Assembly (NCBI GenBank): GCA_013314755.1
Contig: JABUFA010000007.1
Span: 1 to 64,000, forward strand
Direction of reading: 5' to 3'
Length of the DNA stretch: 64,000 bases
Source: Chthonomonadia bacterium
GTDB lineage: Bacteria > Armatimonadota > HRBIN16
Part shown: piece by piece, positions 9,073 through 17,609 of the stretch
How positions within the stretch are numbered: position 1 is the first letter of the stretch
Layout: the number at the start of each line of letters is the position of its first letter
The notes under the pieces: model-generated
The model's input: the letters and a program-made list of their open reading frames with translations, nothing else
Told to the model about the DNA's origin: nothing
Database searches by the model: none
Made by a program: the position numbers and the translations under genes

Positions 9073-9354
9073 TCAGCTCTCGGTGTCAGGTTCTACCCGG
9101 ATGGCTCTGGCGAGGTGATGGTCGATAGCAATCTGAGTAAAGCCGATTGTGATGACGTAAGCGGGGAAGCGTTGTACCACTTTCAGCCGTGCTCCCGGCA
9201 CGATTCCCAGCGCAAGCAGTTTCTGGGCAGTCGCGTGGTCATGCAGATGCAGGTCGCGCACAAAGCCTGCCTCGCCCACATGCAGAGCGGTTAGCGGCAG
9301 AGTGCCTTCAGGTATTGTTTCAGGACGTCCGTGCTGGCGATGACGTTTGCGCAC
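9073..9354 (-). CDS. feoA: FeoA family protein
   Basis: The 93-aa protein is a single SH3-like FeoA domain: LTALHVGEAGFVRDL, then ATAQKLLALGIVPGARLKVVQRFP, and a final strand VITIGFTQIAIDHHLARAIRV. FeoA proteins are small cytoplasmic partners of the ferrous iron transporter FeoB. It is the last gene of the iron operon, only 4 nt after the zinc-ribbon gene. The order feoB-feoA is the reverse of the common feoA-feoB order. The C-terminal part of the regulator at 11533-12246 also contains an FeoA-like domain, so the operon encodes the fold twice. Confidence 0.9.
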   Translation of the reverse strand: MRKRHRQHGRPETIPEGTLPLTALHVGEAGFVRDLHLHDHATAQKLLALGIVPGARLKVVQRFPAYVITIGFTQIAIDHHLARAIRVEPDTES

Positions 9355-9358
9355 CGGG

Positions 9359-9562
9359 TTACGCCCTCTCGCGGTCGGCTATCTGGATAGCACGCCTGGC
9401 ACGCCAGCGACGAAGCCACTGTATCACCGCCGGCTCTTGAGGCTGTTCGTAGCCACAGCGCGGGCACTTGGTCAGATGACACCCGCCGAACAGCCCGCAC
9501 CCCTGGCATACCAGGGCGGACTCGTCCTGCTCATATGTGTAGCCACAGAAGGCGCATTTCAT
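9359..9562 (-). CDS. small double zinc-ribbon protein in the feo operon
   Basis: This 67-aa protein has eight cysteines, seven of them in four pairs or near pairs: C3-x2-C6, C19-x2-C22, and C28 with C34-x2-C37 (CHLTKCPRCGYEQP). Such a pattern binds zinc or an iron-sulfur cluster. The last ~20 residues are basic (WLRRWRARRA). It overlaps the end of the membrane FeoB ORF by 4 nt and is followed by feoA after 4 nt, so it is made together with the transporter. By position it could play a FeoC-like accessory role, but it does not have the winged-helix fold of FeoC and the assignment is inference. Confidence 0.8.
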   Translation of the reverse strand: MKCAFCGYTYEQDESALVCQGCGLFGGCHLTKCPRCGYEQPQEPAVIQWLRRWRARRAIQIADRERA

Positions 9563-11028
9563 AGTCGTACCCCCATTACCTGCAGTATCAGGTTCATAAT
9601 GGCTCCGATGGTGATGGCGAAGGGAAAGATGATGCCCGAAATCGCCAGCGCGGTTTTCAGTCCGCGCTCCTTCTTCATCATCAGAAACTGTGCCACGCAG
9701 GGTAGGAACAGCGTGAGCGTCACAGCGGAAACCAGCAGCTGGCGTCCGTTCAGCACATGACTTTCCTGCAGATGATACAGCCCCGCCGCGCCGTAGTCGC
9801 GACGGAAGAAGCCGAACAGGAACGCCGACGCCGCTTCATCGGGCAAGCCGAGCAGGTGTACCACAGGAGTTAGCGCACGCAGGGCAAGGTCAAACAACCC
9901 TGTCATCTGTCCCAGCCATATCACCACGCTGGCAAGGATGAACAGGGGAAACACTTCGCGGAAGTACCAGTGCATTCGTGCATAAGTTTTGGTAAGAACA
10001 TTAGACAGAACCGGCAGGCGCATCGGCGGGATTTCCATGTGGAAGGTAGCGGGCGTGCCGGGTAGAACCTTCGCAGTTAGCCAGCCGATGAACAGGAAGA
10101 CCCCAGCCAGCGTGACCGCCCATATCAGCAGTGCGCCCGGGTGCGATGCCAGCAGTGCCATAATCACTCCCAGCTGTGCCGAGCAGGGAATTGCCAGCGC
10201 CAGCAGGAAGGTGGCGATGAGCCGCTCGCGCGGGGTTTCCAAAATGCGCGTGACCAGCGTTGCCATCGTGTCGCATCCAAAGCCCAGCACCATCGGAATG
10301 ACTGCGCGACCGTTCAGCCCTATCTTCTTGAACAGGCGGTCAATCAGCATCGCCAGACGGGGAAAATAGCCGCTGTCCTCCAGAATGGAAAACATCAGGA
10401 AAAAGGTTCCGACAATCGGCAGAATCAGCGCCACCGCGTAGGTGATGCCCAGCGTGAACACGCCGTACTCGCCCACGAGCAGTTCCTGAATGGGCGCGAA
10501 GGGAATAAGCGTCTTCACCCAGTGTGTCAGGAAGGGATTGATGTATTCCCCGAACAGCCTGTTCTCCAGCAGGTCGACCAGCGTGCCCCCTCCGAACACC
10601 CCGACGAACTTGTACAGCCCGTAGTATAGCACCACCAGAAGGATGGGAATACCTGTTACGGGATGCATGCACACCCTGCCCAGCCACTCGGCGAAACCGC
10701 TGGTCGTCGTGGGGGGATAGTAGACAACCTCCTGCGCTAAGGACTGGGCAGTCTTCTGTCGGTAGGCGAGAATGACCATACTGAGCGGTTCGCGGTAATG
10801 CGATTGCGCTTTGCGGATATGCTCGGCAATAGCAGCAAAACGTTCCTCTCCTTCCTGTCGCCGCACCATGCCCTCAATCTCTTCGTCGTGCTGTAGAAGC
10901 AGCAGAGCAATGGCGCGTTTGCTCAGCGTGTAGTCCACACTTAATATTGTCTCTATCGCTTCAGCCGCCTCTTCAATGGGCGGCGGATAGGTTACTGTCC
11001 GCTCTGTTGGAAAGATATTCACCGACAA
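9559..11028 (-). CDS. feoB: FeoB membrane domain, separate ORF
   Basis: The 489-aa protein is the transmembrane part of the ferrous iron transporter FeoB, lacking the G domain. The N-terminal ~100 residues (YPPPIEEAAEAIETILS) correspond to the linker region that follows the G domain in normal FeoB. Core motifs follow: GYFPRLAMLIDRLFKKIGLNGRAVIPMVLGFGCD, TRILETPRERLIATFLLALAIPCSAQ, and FFRRDYGAAGLY. About 9-10 membrane helices are visible. The open frame begins at TTG 11026-11028; GTG at 11020-11022 is an alternative. It lies in the +1 frame relative to the G-domain ORF and overlaps it by 56 nt, so FeoB is split. Coupled translation or a frameshift could join the parts. Confidence 0.92.
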   Translation of the reverse strand: MSVNIFPTERTVTYPPPIEEAAEAIETILSVDYTLSKRAIALLLLQHDEEIEGMVRRQEGEERFAAIAEHIRKAQSHYREPLSMVILAYRQKTAQSLAQEVVYYPPTTTSGFAEWLGRVCMHPVTGIPILLVVLYYGLYKFVGVFGGGTLVDLLENRLFGEYINPFLTHWVKTLIPFAPIQELLVGEYGVFTLGITYAVALILPIVGTFFLMFSILEDSGYFPRLAMLIDRLFKKIGLNGRAVIPMVLGFGCDTMATLVTRILETPRERLIATFLLALAIPCSAQLGVIMALLASHPGALLIWAVTLAGVFLFIGWLTAKVLPGTPATFHMEIPPMRLPVLSNVLTKTYARMHWYFREVFPLFILASVVIWLGQMTGLFDLALRALTPVVHLLGLPDEAASAFLFGFFRRDYGAAGLYHLQESHVLNGRQLLVSAVTLTLFLPCVAQFLMMKKERGLKTALAISGIIFPFAITIGAIMNLILQVMGVRL

Positions 11029-11536
11029 TGTTCTTCAGCTCCTCAACGCCCCGTCCTGTAATCAGCGAGGCAGGAATAACAGGGATACCCAATCGTTTTG
11101 CCAGCGCATGGTGGTCGATGCGCAGGTGGAGCCTTTCGGCTTCGTCCATCATGTTCAGCAGGAGGATAACAGGCAAGCCCGCTTCCAGCAATTGCAGGGT
11201 AAGCGCCAGCATCCGGTTCAGGTTCTTGGCATCCACCACGTGGATGACCACATCAGGCTGCTCTTTCAGCAACAGTGCCCGCGCCACCCGTTCCTCTTCC
11301 GTGATGGGCGAAAGGGAGTACATGCCGGGTGTATCTATCACCTCGCAGGGGTGTCCGCCAATCTGCGTCTGACCGCGGGCAATCTCCACCGTCGTGCCCG
11401 GATAGTTGGAGACCACCACGTACCTGCCCGTCAGCCGATTGAACAGTACGCTTTTGCCCACGTTTGGGTTGCCCACCAGCGCAATGCGGGCGGGCTGAGG
11501 CTGTGCCTGATTCTCTCCTCCATCCGTGCGGCTCAT
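10973..11536 (-). CDS. feoB: FeoB G domain, separate ORF
   Basis: The 187-aa protein is the GTPase half of FeoB. It has the P-loop GNPNVGKS (residues 22-29), the switch region NYPGTTVEIA, DTPG, and the NMMD guanine motif; the last matches the FeoB type. It ends at residue 187 (ELKNIVGEYLSNRADSNLSAAH) just where the linker to the membrane domain should begin. GTP binding and hydrolysis regulate iron flux. Its ATG overlaps the regulator stop by 4 nt. The downstream membrane part is read from the +1 frame, so translation of an intact FeoB would need a frameshift between about 10973 and 11028. Alternatively the two halves assemble as subunits. Confidence 0.92.
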   Translation of the reverse strand: MSRTDGGENQAQPQPARIALVGNPNVGKSVLFNRLTGRYVVVSNYPGTTVEIARGQTQIGGHPCEVIDTPGMYSLSPITEEERVARALLLKEQPDVVIHVVDAKNLNRMLALTLQLLEAGLPVILLLNMMDEAERLHLRIDHHALAKRLGIPVIPASLITGRGVEELKNIVGEYLSNRADSNLSAAH

Positions 11537-12246
11537 GATGGCTCCTTTACCCAGACGTAACGTGCCACTTCGGGACCGATGGTATGCTGTTTGCCGTCTA
11601 CGTTAATCTGAATCAGCCCATCGAACGGCGTGCGCGATACCACCTCGACCTGCGCACCGGGAACCAATCCCAGCGATTCTATATATTCCAGAAACTCACG
11701 CCTCTCGTCGGTGATTTTTATCACCAGTAAGTCTGTTCCGGCGACGGCATCGCTCAACCGCCACGACCCATCGTCGAAGGTGGGGTCTATGGGGTTGCCA
11801 TGCGGGCAGGTTGCCGGGAAACCCAGCGCCTCAGCAATCTTATCTGCGATTTCGGGGGCGATATAGTGCTCCAGCTTGCAGGCGAAATCATGCACATCGT
11901 TCCACGGCAGACCGATGATGTCGGTCAACAGTCGCTCGGTGAGACGATGGATGCGCAGCAGCTGATGCGCCAGCTGCGTACCTTCGTCGGTGAGCAGGAT
12001 TCCGCGATAGGGGGTATGCTCCACCAGATTCATCTCCGCTAACCGCTTGAGCATGATACTGGCGGAGGCAGGGGAGACGCCCATGTACTGCGCGACCTCG
12101 TTTGTTGCCACGCGCCCAACTTCCTGCTGGAGCCGGTAGATGCCTTCTATATATTCCTGAATGGTTTCATTGATCTGCCCTTCGCGCATGGCGCTCGGGC
12201 GGCAGACTTCAGGAACTCGGAGCTGGATGTCATAGCGACTGCGCAT
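11533..12246 (-). CDS. DtxR/MntR-family iron-dependent regulator with C-terminal FeoA domain
   Basis: The 237-aa protein has a winged helix near residues 24-90 (YIEGIYRLQQEVGRVATNEVAQYMGVSPASASIMLKRLAE), a dimerisation and metal-binding region to about residue 145 (HDFACKLEHYIAPEIADKI, CPHGNPI) and a C-terminal FeoA/SH3-like domain (ESLGLVPGAQVEVVSRTPFDG). This is the full DtxR/IdeR layout. Such proteins bind Fe(II) or Mn(II) and repress uptake genes. It is first in the feo operon and overlaps feoB by 4 nt, so autoregulated iron-responsive control is likely. An internal ATG at 12187-12189 (MREGQINETI) is an alternative start closer to the usual family N-terminus. Confidence 0.92.
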   Translation of the reverse strand: MRSRYDIQLRVPEVCRPSAMREGQINETIQEYIEGIYRLQQEVGRVATNEVAQYMGVSPASASIMLKRLAEMNLVEHTPYRGILLTDEGTQLAHQLLRIHRLTERLLTDIIGLPWNDVHDFACKLEHYIAPEIADKIAEALGFPATCPHGNPIDPTFDDGSWRLSDAVAGTDLLVIKITDERREFLEYIESLGLVPGAQVEVVSRTPFDGLIQINVDGKQHTIGPEVARYVWVKEPS

Positions 12247-12291
12247 CGCCGGGATTTCCTTCCGTCAAAGAGCTTTTTTAACCTCATCTAA

Positions 12292-12297
12292 ATTATA
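12292..12297 (-). promoter_or_regulatory. -10 element of the feo operon
   Basis: TATAAT on the minus strand lies at 12292-12297, 46 nt before the regulator start. The downstream stretch TTTAGATGAGGTTAAA is a weak half-palindrome and could be the operator for a DtxR-type protein. The -35 is poor, as in many regulated promoters. Confidence 0.35.
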
Positions 12298-12344
12298 CAT
12301 CATATATGCTTCAAAAATACAGTAGATTTTCGTGTACCCTCTTC

Positions 12345-13727
12345 TTATTTTCCGATGCAGAAGTCGCTGAAGATGCGCTCCACGATGTCTTCCGTTGCCG
12401 TTTCGCCCGTAATCAGCCCGACCGCATCCAGCGCGCCGCGAAGGTCCACCGAAATCAGCTCGGCGGGCAGAGCCGCTTCTGCGCTCAGCAATGCCTGCTG
12501 GAGGCTGGATACCGCCTGTTGCAGGGCAATCTGATGTCGTTCGCTGGTGATGACTGCCCCTTCCGGCGTCAGCCAGTCACTGCCCAGCAGTCGCTCGCCA
12601 ATACGCTCTGTCAGCTCCTGAAGGTTCCAGCCGGTGAGTGCACTGACCGTCAGAGCAGGGGAGGGGAGCTCTGTTGCTGTTTGTTCTATCAACCGGGAAA
12701 GCGCACTTTCCGACACGAGGTCACACTTATTCCAGACGAGCAGGGTGCGCTCGTGCGGGAGGCGAGCCAGCAGGCGACGGTCATCGTCGGTGATCCCTTC
12801 GGGAGCGGATAGCAGAAACAGTATCAGGTCGGCGTTCTGGATGGAGCGTTGCGTGCGTTCCACGCCAAACTGCTCCACCACGTCTTCTGTATCGCGCAGT
12901 CCAGCGGTGTCCCACAACTGCACGGGGATGCCGTGTATCTGGATGCTTTCCTTAATCACGTCGCGGGTGGTGCCGGGGATGTCGGTAACGATGGCGCGGT
13001 CCTCGCCCAGCAGGGCGTTCAGCAGGCTGGATTTGCCCACGTTCGGTCGCCCGGCAATCACCACCATTGCCCCCTCGCGCGTCAGCCGTCCGTATCTGGC
13101 GGTGGCGAGCAGGTGCTGACAGTGTGCGATGAGCGACCGCAACTGCTGGACCAGGTAATCGTGGTCCATTTCGCCGATGTCCTCGGAGAAGTCCAGATGC
13201 GCTTCCACCGACGCCAGCAGGTGCACCAGTTCGTCGCGCAGGGCGTGGATGGCGCGAGACAGCTCTCCCTCATGCTGGCGCATGGCGAGGCGCTGTGCGC
13301 TTTCGGTGCGTGCACGCACGAGGTCGGCGACCGCCTCTGCCTGTGCCAGGTCCAGCTGTCCGTTCAGGAAGGCACGCAGGGTGAACTCGCCCGGCTGGGC
13401 AAGGCGTGCGCCATGTTGCAGGGTAAGCCTCAGCACCCGGCGCAGAAGCACCGTTCCCCCATGGCAGCTGAACTCCACCACGTCTTCACCGGTGTAACTG
13501 CGCGGGGCGAGAAAGGTCAGCAGGAGCGCACGGTCGACATGTTCACCCGTGTCGGGGTCAATGATGGTTCCCACGTAGATGTGGTGGCTTTGCACCCGTT
13601 CGGGCAGAGGGGTGAACATCCTGCGTGCTATCTGGAGGGCTTTTGCGCCGCTGACTCGCACGATGCCGATCCCGCCTTCACCGGGCGGAGTAGCGATGGC
13701 TGAGATGGTGTCCAGCGAAGGAAGCAT
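12345..13727 (-). CDS. mnmE: tRNA modification GTPase MnmE
   Basis: MnmE works with MnmG to add an aminomethyl or carboxymethylaminomethyl group to U34 of certain tRNAs. The 460-aa protein has the N-terminal domain beginning MLPSLDTISAIATPPGEGG, the helical domain, an inserted G domain (P-loop GRPNVGKS 226-233, then DTAGLRDTEDVVE and NKCD) and the C-terminal CIGK that activates the one-carbon donor. I start it at ATG 13725-13727. The longer open frame (to 13802) would run through the tRNA-Ser gene and lacks family similarity. It is 24 nt after the tRNA and may be read through from it. Confidence 0.96.
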   Translation of the reverse strand: MLPSLDTISAIATPPGEGGIGIVRVSGAKALQIARRMFTPLPERVQSHHIYVGTIIDPDTGEHVDRALLLTFLAPRSYTGEDVVEFSCHGGTVLLRRVLRLTLQHGARLAQPGEFTLRAFLNGQLDLAQAEAVADLVRARTESAQRLAMRQHEGELSRAIHALRDELVHLLASVEAHLDFSEDIGEMDHDYLVQQLRSLIAHCQHLLATARYGRLTREGAMVVIAGRPNVGKSSLLNALLGEDRAIVTDIPGTTRDVIKESIQIHGIPVQLWDTAGLRDTEDVVEQFGVERTQRSIQNADLILFLLSAPEGITDDDRRLLARLPHERTLLVWNKCDLVSESALSRLIEQTATELPSPALTVSALTGWNLQELTERIGERLLGSDWLTPEGAVITSERHQIALQQAVSSLQQALLSAEAALPAELISVDLRGALDAVGLITGETATEDIVERIFSDFCIGK

Positions 13728-13750
13728 GGCGGTACCTCGAGATGAAAAAA

Positions 13751-13843
13751 TGGCGGAGCGGGTGGGATTCGAACCCACGAGGCCCGTTTTGCGAGCCCAC
13801 ACGCTCTCCAGGCGTGCGCCTTAGTCCACTCGGCCACCGCTCC
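13751..13843 (-). tRNA. tRNA-Ser (GGA anticodon)
   Basis: The minus strand reads GGAGCGG at the 5' acceptor end, a D arm TGGCCGAGTGGACTAAGGC, an anticodon stem CACGC/GCGTG around loop CTGGAGA (anticodon GGA, reading UCC and UCU), a long variable arm as in class II tRNAs, T-arm GTGGGTTCGAATCCCACC, the 3' acceptor strand CGCTCC, discriminator G and an encoded CCA at 13751-13753. The length of 93 nt and the extra arm fit tRNA-Ser. Confidence 0.95.
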
Positions 13844-13917
13844 ACGCAAAGCAATTATATCACAACGGGCGCCGGGTATCAACAGGAAACGCTCCCGTTC
13901 CGTCCACAGCGAGATTC

Positions 13918-13926
13918 TGGTATAAT
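13918..13926 (+). promoter_or_regulatory. extended -10 promoter of the rfbD-ileS-lspA operon
   Basis: TGGTATAAT at 13918-13926 is an extended -10. No good -35 is seen, as is normal for this type. It lies 27 nt before the GTG start at 13954 and points away from the tRNA gene. Confidence 0.55.
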
Positions 13927-13953
13927 CTTGTGCAGAGGGGCTGACAAGAGGCG

Positions 13954-14835
13954 GTGAAGGAGAAAGTTCTGGTCATTGGTGCGAGCGGGATGCTGGGGCA
14001 GGATGTATGCGCCCGTTTTGCCCCCCATTTTGCGCTTGTCACCGCCTCGAGGCAGACGGGAGATGTCCTGCTGGACATTACCGAGCCTGCTTCCGTGCGT
14101 CAGGCGGTTGCCGATGTCGCGCCCGATGTGGTGATATTGTGCGCAGCGTATACCGATGTAGACGGTTGTGAGCGCAACCCGGAGAGGGCTTATCAGGTCA
14201 ATGCGTTCGGAGCGGGCAATGTGGCTTCTGCCTGTGCTGAGGTGGGCGCACGGCTACTGTACGTCAGCACCGATTACGTATTTGATGGCGAGAAGAGCGA
14301 CGGTTACACCGAATGGGACGCACCTCGCCCGCTCAATGTGTACGGCGCCAGCAAGCTTGCCGGTGAAGAGTGGATACGCGAGGTCTGCCCGCGCCACTGG
14401 ACTGTGCGAACGGCATGGTTGTATGGCACCGGGGGTAAGTGCTTTCCGCGCACCGTGCTGAATGTAGCGCGAAGAGGTGAGCCTCTGCGCGTGGTGAGCG
14501 ACCAGACCGGTTCGCCAACGTTCACCTGGGACCTGGCGGGTGTTTTGCTGGAGATGGTGCGTCAGCGAGTGCCATACGGAACCTATCATGTGGTCAATCA
14601 GGGTTCCGCGACGTGGTATGAACTGGCGTGTAAGGTGGTGGATCTGGCGCGGGCGAAAGGGCTGATATCGGAGGCGGTGAGCGTGACGCCCATTCGCAGC
14701 GGTGAATGGTTATCGCCGACCCGTCGCCCCGCCAACTCGGTGTTGAAGATGAGACGGTTAGCCTGGACAGGTTTACCCCTGCCCAGACACTGGCACGAGG
14801 CATTGCAGGATTATATCCAGCGACTGGACCTATGA
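13954..14835 (+). CDS. rfbD: dTDP-4-dehydrorhamnose reductase (RmlD family)
   Basis: The 293-aa protein starts at GTG 13954 and is a Rossmann-fold short-chain reductase. GASGMLGQDV is the NADPH-binding loop, STDYVFDGEKSDGYTEWD contains the family signature, and YGASKLAGEEW holds the catalytic Tyr-x3-Lys. It should make dTDP-L-rhamnose from the 4-keto precursor for envelope polysaccharide. The partners rmlA, rmlB and rmlC are not in the window. It is the first gene of the plus-strand run; ileS follows after 8 nt. A relative of similar fold acting on another sugar nucleotide is possible. Confidence 0.88.
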   Translation: MKEKVLVIGASGMLGQDVCARFAPHFALVTASRQTGDVLLDITEPASVRQAVADVAPDVVILCAAYTDVDGCERNPERAYQVNAFGAGNVASACAEVGARLLYVSTDYVFDGEKSDGYTEWDAPRPLNVYGASKLAGEEWIREVCPRHWTVRTAWLYGTGGKCFPRTVLNVARRGEPLRVVSDQTGSPTFTWDLAGVLLEMVRQRVPYGTYHVVNQGSATWYELACKVVDLARAKGLISEAVSVTPIRSGEWLSPTRRPANSVLKMRRLAWTGLPLPRHWHEALQDYIQRLDL

Positions 14836-14843
14836 GGTGAGAG

Positions 14844-17609
14844 ATGGACTACGACCATACGTTGAACCTTCCGAAAACATCCTTTCCGATGAAGGCAGAA
14901 CTGGTAAAGCGGGAGCCGCAGTTTCAGCGGTTCTGGCAGGAGCATGATGTGTACCATAAGGCGTTGGAAAAGCCTGCCCCGCGCGGGCTGTTCATCCTGC
15001 ACGACGGTCCGCCTTACTCCAACGGCGACATCCACATGGGACATGCGCTGAATAAGACTCTGAAAGACATTATCGTAAAGTTCCGCATGTTGCAGGGGTA
15101 TCGGGCGCCGTTTGTTCCCGGCTGGGACAATCACGGCATGCCCATTGAGAACGAGGTGACCAAAGAGTTCCGCCGCAAAGGCGAAAAGCCCGACAAGGTC
15201 ACCCTGCGCCGACGGTGTCGCGAGTACGCCAACCACTTTGTCAGCCGCCAGCGCGAGCAGTTCAAGAGGCTTGGCTGTATCGGCGACTGGGAGAACCCCT
15301 ACCTCACCATGTCGTATGAGTTCGAAGCCACTTTAGTGCGCGTGTTCGGCGAGCTGGTAGAGCGCGGCTATATCTACCGCGGGCTGAAGCCGGTGCTGTG
15401 GTGCCCGGTTTGTGAGACGGCTCTGGCGGACGCCGAGATAGAGTACCACACGCACACCTCGCCTTCCATCACCGTGCGCTTCGCCCTGAAGCACGACCCC
15501 AACAGCGTCTTTCCACAGGAGGACGGCAAACGGGCATACATTCTTATCTGGACCACAACCCCCTGGACCATCCCGTCCAACCTGGCGGTGGCGGTTCATC
15601 CTGCCGAACCGTATGCCGTTGTGGAGGCTGATGGCGCATACTACCTGCTGGCGGAGTCGCTGGTGGAAAGCACCATGTCGCGCATCGGGGCGAAGGAGTA
15701 TCGCGTGGTGCGCACCCTGCAGGGCAATGCGCTGTCGGGGCTGGTGTTCCAGCATCCACTGTACGGACGCGAGTCGCCGGTGGTGTTTGCGGATTATGTG
15801 ACCATGACCGAAGGCACAGGCGTAGTGCATATCGCGCCCGGGCACGGCGAGGAGGACTTCAATACCGGTCAGGAGTACGGTTTGCGCGTGCTCTGTCCGG
15901 TAGATACGCAGGGCAAATTCACCGGCGAGGTTGGCGAGCGTCTGGCTGGCAGGTACGTGCGCGACGCCGATGCGGAGATTATCCAGTGGCTTCGCGAAGA
16001 GGGGGCTCTGCTGGCGTACGAGCCGTACGAGCACCAGTATCCCTATTGCTGGCGCTGTCATTCGCCTCTTTTGTTCCGGGCGACGGTGCAGTGGTTCATG
16101 AGCATTGACCACAATGATCACCGTCAGCGCTGTCTGCAGGCGATTGACCGCGTGAAGTGGTTCCCGCCCCAGAGCATCAACCGCATACGCAGTATGGTGC
16201 AGGGGCGACCAGACTGGTGTCTCAGCCGACAGCGGGCATGGGGCGTGGGCATTCCTGCCTTCTACTGCAAAGGGTGCGGCGAGGTGTTGCTGGACCCTGT
16301 GCTGATCAACCGAGTTGCCGATGAGGTGGAGAAGGCAGGGAGCGACATCTGGTTTGACAAGCCCGCCGAGTTCTTCCTGCCCGAAGGGACGAAATGTCCG
16401 AAGTGCGGGGGCACCGCCTTCGAGAAGGAGACGGATATCCTCGACGTGTGGTTCGACAGCGGATGCACGCATCGCGCCGTGCTGGAGAAGCGACCGGAAC
16501 TGCGCTGGCCCTCCGATGTGTATCTGGAAGGCTCGGACCAGCACCGCGGCTGGTTCAACTCCAGCCTGATGATTGCCGTTGCCACGAAAGACGATGCCCC
16601 GTATCGCGCCGTTATCACCAACGGGTGGATGCTGGACGGCGAGGGGCGCGCCATGCACAAGTCCTGGGGCAACGTTATCAGCCCGCTGGAGGTCATTGAT
16701 AAATACGGTGCGGACGTGTTGCGGCTGTGGGTGTCCAGCTGTAACTACTTCGAGGACGTGCGCCTGTCGTTTGAAATCCTGGACCGCACCGCCGAGGCAT
16801 ATCGGCGCATCCGCAACACCATCCGATTCCTGCTGGGCAATCTGTACGACTATGATCCGGCGCAGCACCGCGTGGTGGAAAGCGAGATGTTGCCGCTCGA
16901 CCAGTGGGCGGTGGCGCGAACGCGCAAACTGCTGGCAGACTGCGTGTCCGCATACGAGGTGTACGAGTTCCACCGCGTGTATCAGAACGTGCATAACTTC
17001 TGCGTGGTGGATATGAGCGCGTTCTATCTGGACGTGCTGAAGGACCGGTTGTATTGCTCGCCACCTGCTTCACACGAGAGGCGTTCCGCGCAGACAGCTC
17101 TGCACTTCATCGCGCAGACGCTGGCGCAGCTGCTGGCGCCCATCATCACGCATACCTCCGAGGAGGTTTGGCAGGCTCTGCCCGGCGATAAGAAGGCGGA
17201 AAGCGTGCTCCTTTCACAGCTGCCCGATGAGCCCTTCTCGGTGCACGACCAGGCGATGCTGGACCGATGGGAGCCAGTGCTGGCGGTGCGTGAAGCGGTG
17301 AACAAGGCGCTGGAGCAGGCACGCCAGACCGACCTGATTCGCCGTTCCCAGGAGGCTTCTCTGCACCTGAAGCTGGATTCCGAGACATGGAACGCGCTGA
17401 AGCCCTTCTTCGTCGACCTGTCGACGCTGTATATGGTGGCTTCCGTGAGCGTGGAGGAATGGGACGAAGAAGAGATAGCGGTTGACGTGCAGAAAGCCGA
17501 AGGGGAGAAGTGTCCGCGTTGCTGGCAAATCCGTACTGATGTCGGCGCGGACGCCGAGTATCCTGAGGTGTGTACACGCTGTGCACACGCACTCCGAGCA
17601 ATCGCATGA
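14844..17609 (+). CDS. ileS: isoleucyl-tRNA synthetase
   Basis: The 921-aa protein is a bacterial-type IleRS, which charges tRNA-Ile and edits valine. HIGH is HMGH at residues 64-67. The KMSKS site reads AMHKS at residues 603-607, a variant that keeps the second lysine and serine. The CP1 editing domain lies in between (TTTPWTIPSNLAVAVHP). The C-terminus has a zinc site, CPRCW and CTRC. Length matches the family. The stop TGA overlaps the ATG of lspA (ATGA at 17606-17609), so the two are coupled. Confidence 0.97.
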   Translation: MDYDHTLNLPKTSFPMKAELVKREPQFQRFWQEHDVYHKALEKPAPRGLFILHDGPPYSNGDIHMGHALNKTLKDIIVKFRMLQGYRAPFVPGWDNHGMPIENEVTKEFRRKGEKPDKVTLRRRCREYANHFVSRQREQFKRLGCIGDWENPYLTMSYEFEATLVRVFGELVERGYIYRGLKPVLWCPVCETALADAEIEYHTHTSPSITVRFALKHDPNSVFPQEDGKRAYILIWTTTPWTIPSNLAVAVHPAEPYAVVEADGAYYLLAESLVESTMSRIGAKEYRVVRTLQGNALSGLVFQHPLYGRESPVVFADYVTMTEGTGVVHIAPGHGEEDFNTGQEYGLRVLCPVDTQGKFTGEVGERLAGRYVRDADAEIIQWLREEGALLAYEPYEHQYPYCWRCHSPLLFRATVQWFMSIDHNDHRQRCLQAIDRVKWFPPQSINRIRSMVQGRPDWCLSRQRAWGVGIPAFYCKGCGEVLLDPVLINRVADEVEKAGSDIWFDKPAEFFLPEGTKCPKCGGTAFEKETDILDVWFDSGCTHRAVLEKRPELRWPSDVYLEGSDQHRGWFNSSLMIAVATKDDAPYRAVITNGWMLDGEGRAMHKSWGNVISPLEVIDKYGADVLRLWVSSCNYFEDVRLSFEILDRTAEAYRRIRNTIRFLLGNLYDYDPAQHRVVESEMLPLDQWAVARTRKLLADCVSAYEVYEFHRVYQNVHNFCVVDMSAFYLDVLKDRLYCSPPASHERRSAQTALHFIAQTLAQLLAPIITHTSEEVWQALPGDKKAESVLLSQLPDEPFSVHDQAMLDRWEPVLAVREAVNKALEQARQTDLIRRSQEASLHLKLDSETWNALKPFFVDLSTLYMVASVSVEEWDEEEIAVDVQKAEGEKCPRCWQIRTDVGADAEYPEVCTRCAHALRAIA

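Noticed and set aside
13728-13802. 25-codon N-terminal extension of mnmE
   Set aside because: It runs through the tRNA-Ser gene and lacks similarity to MnmE; the family start is at 13727.
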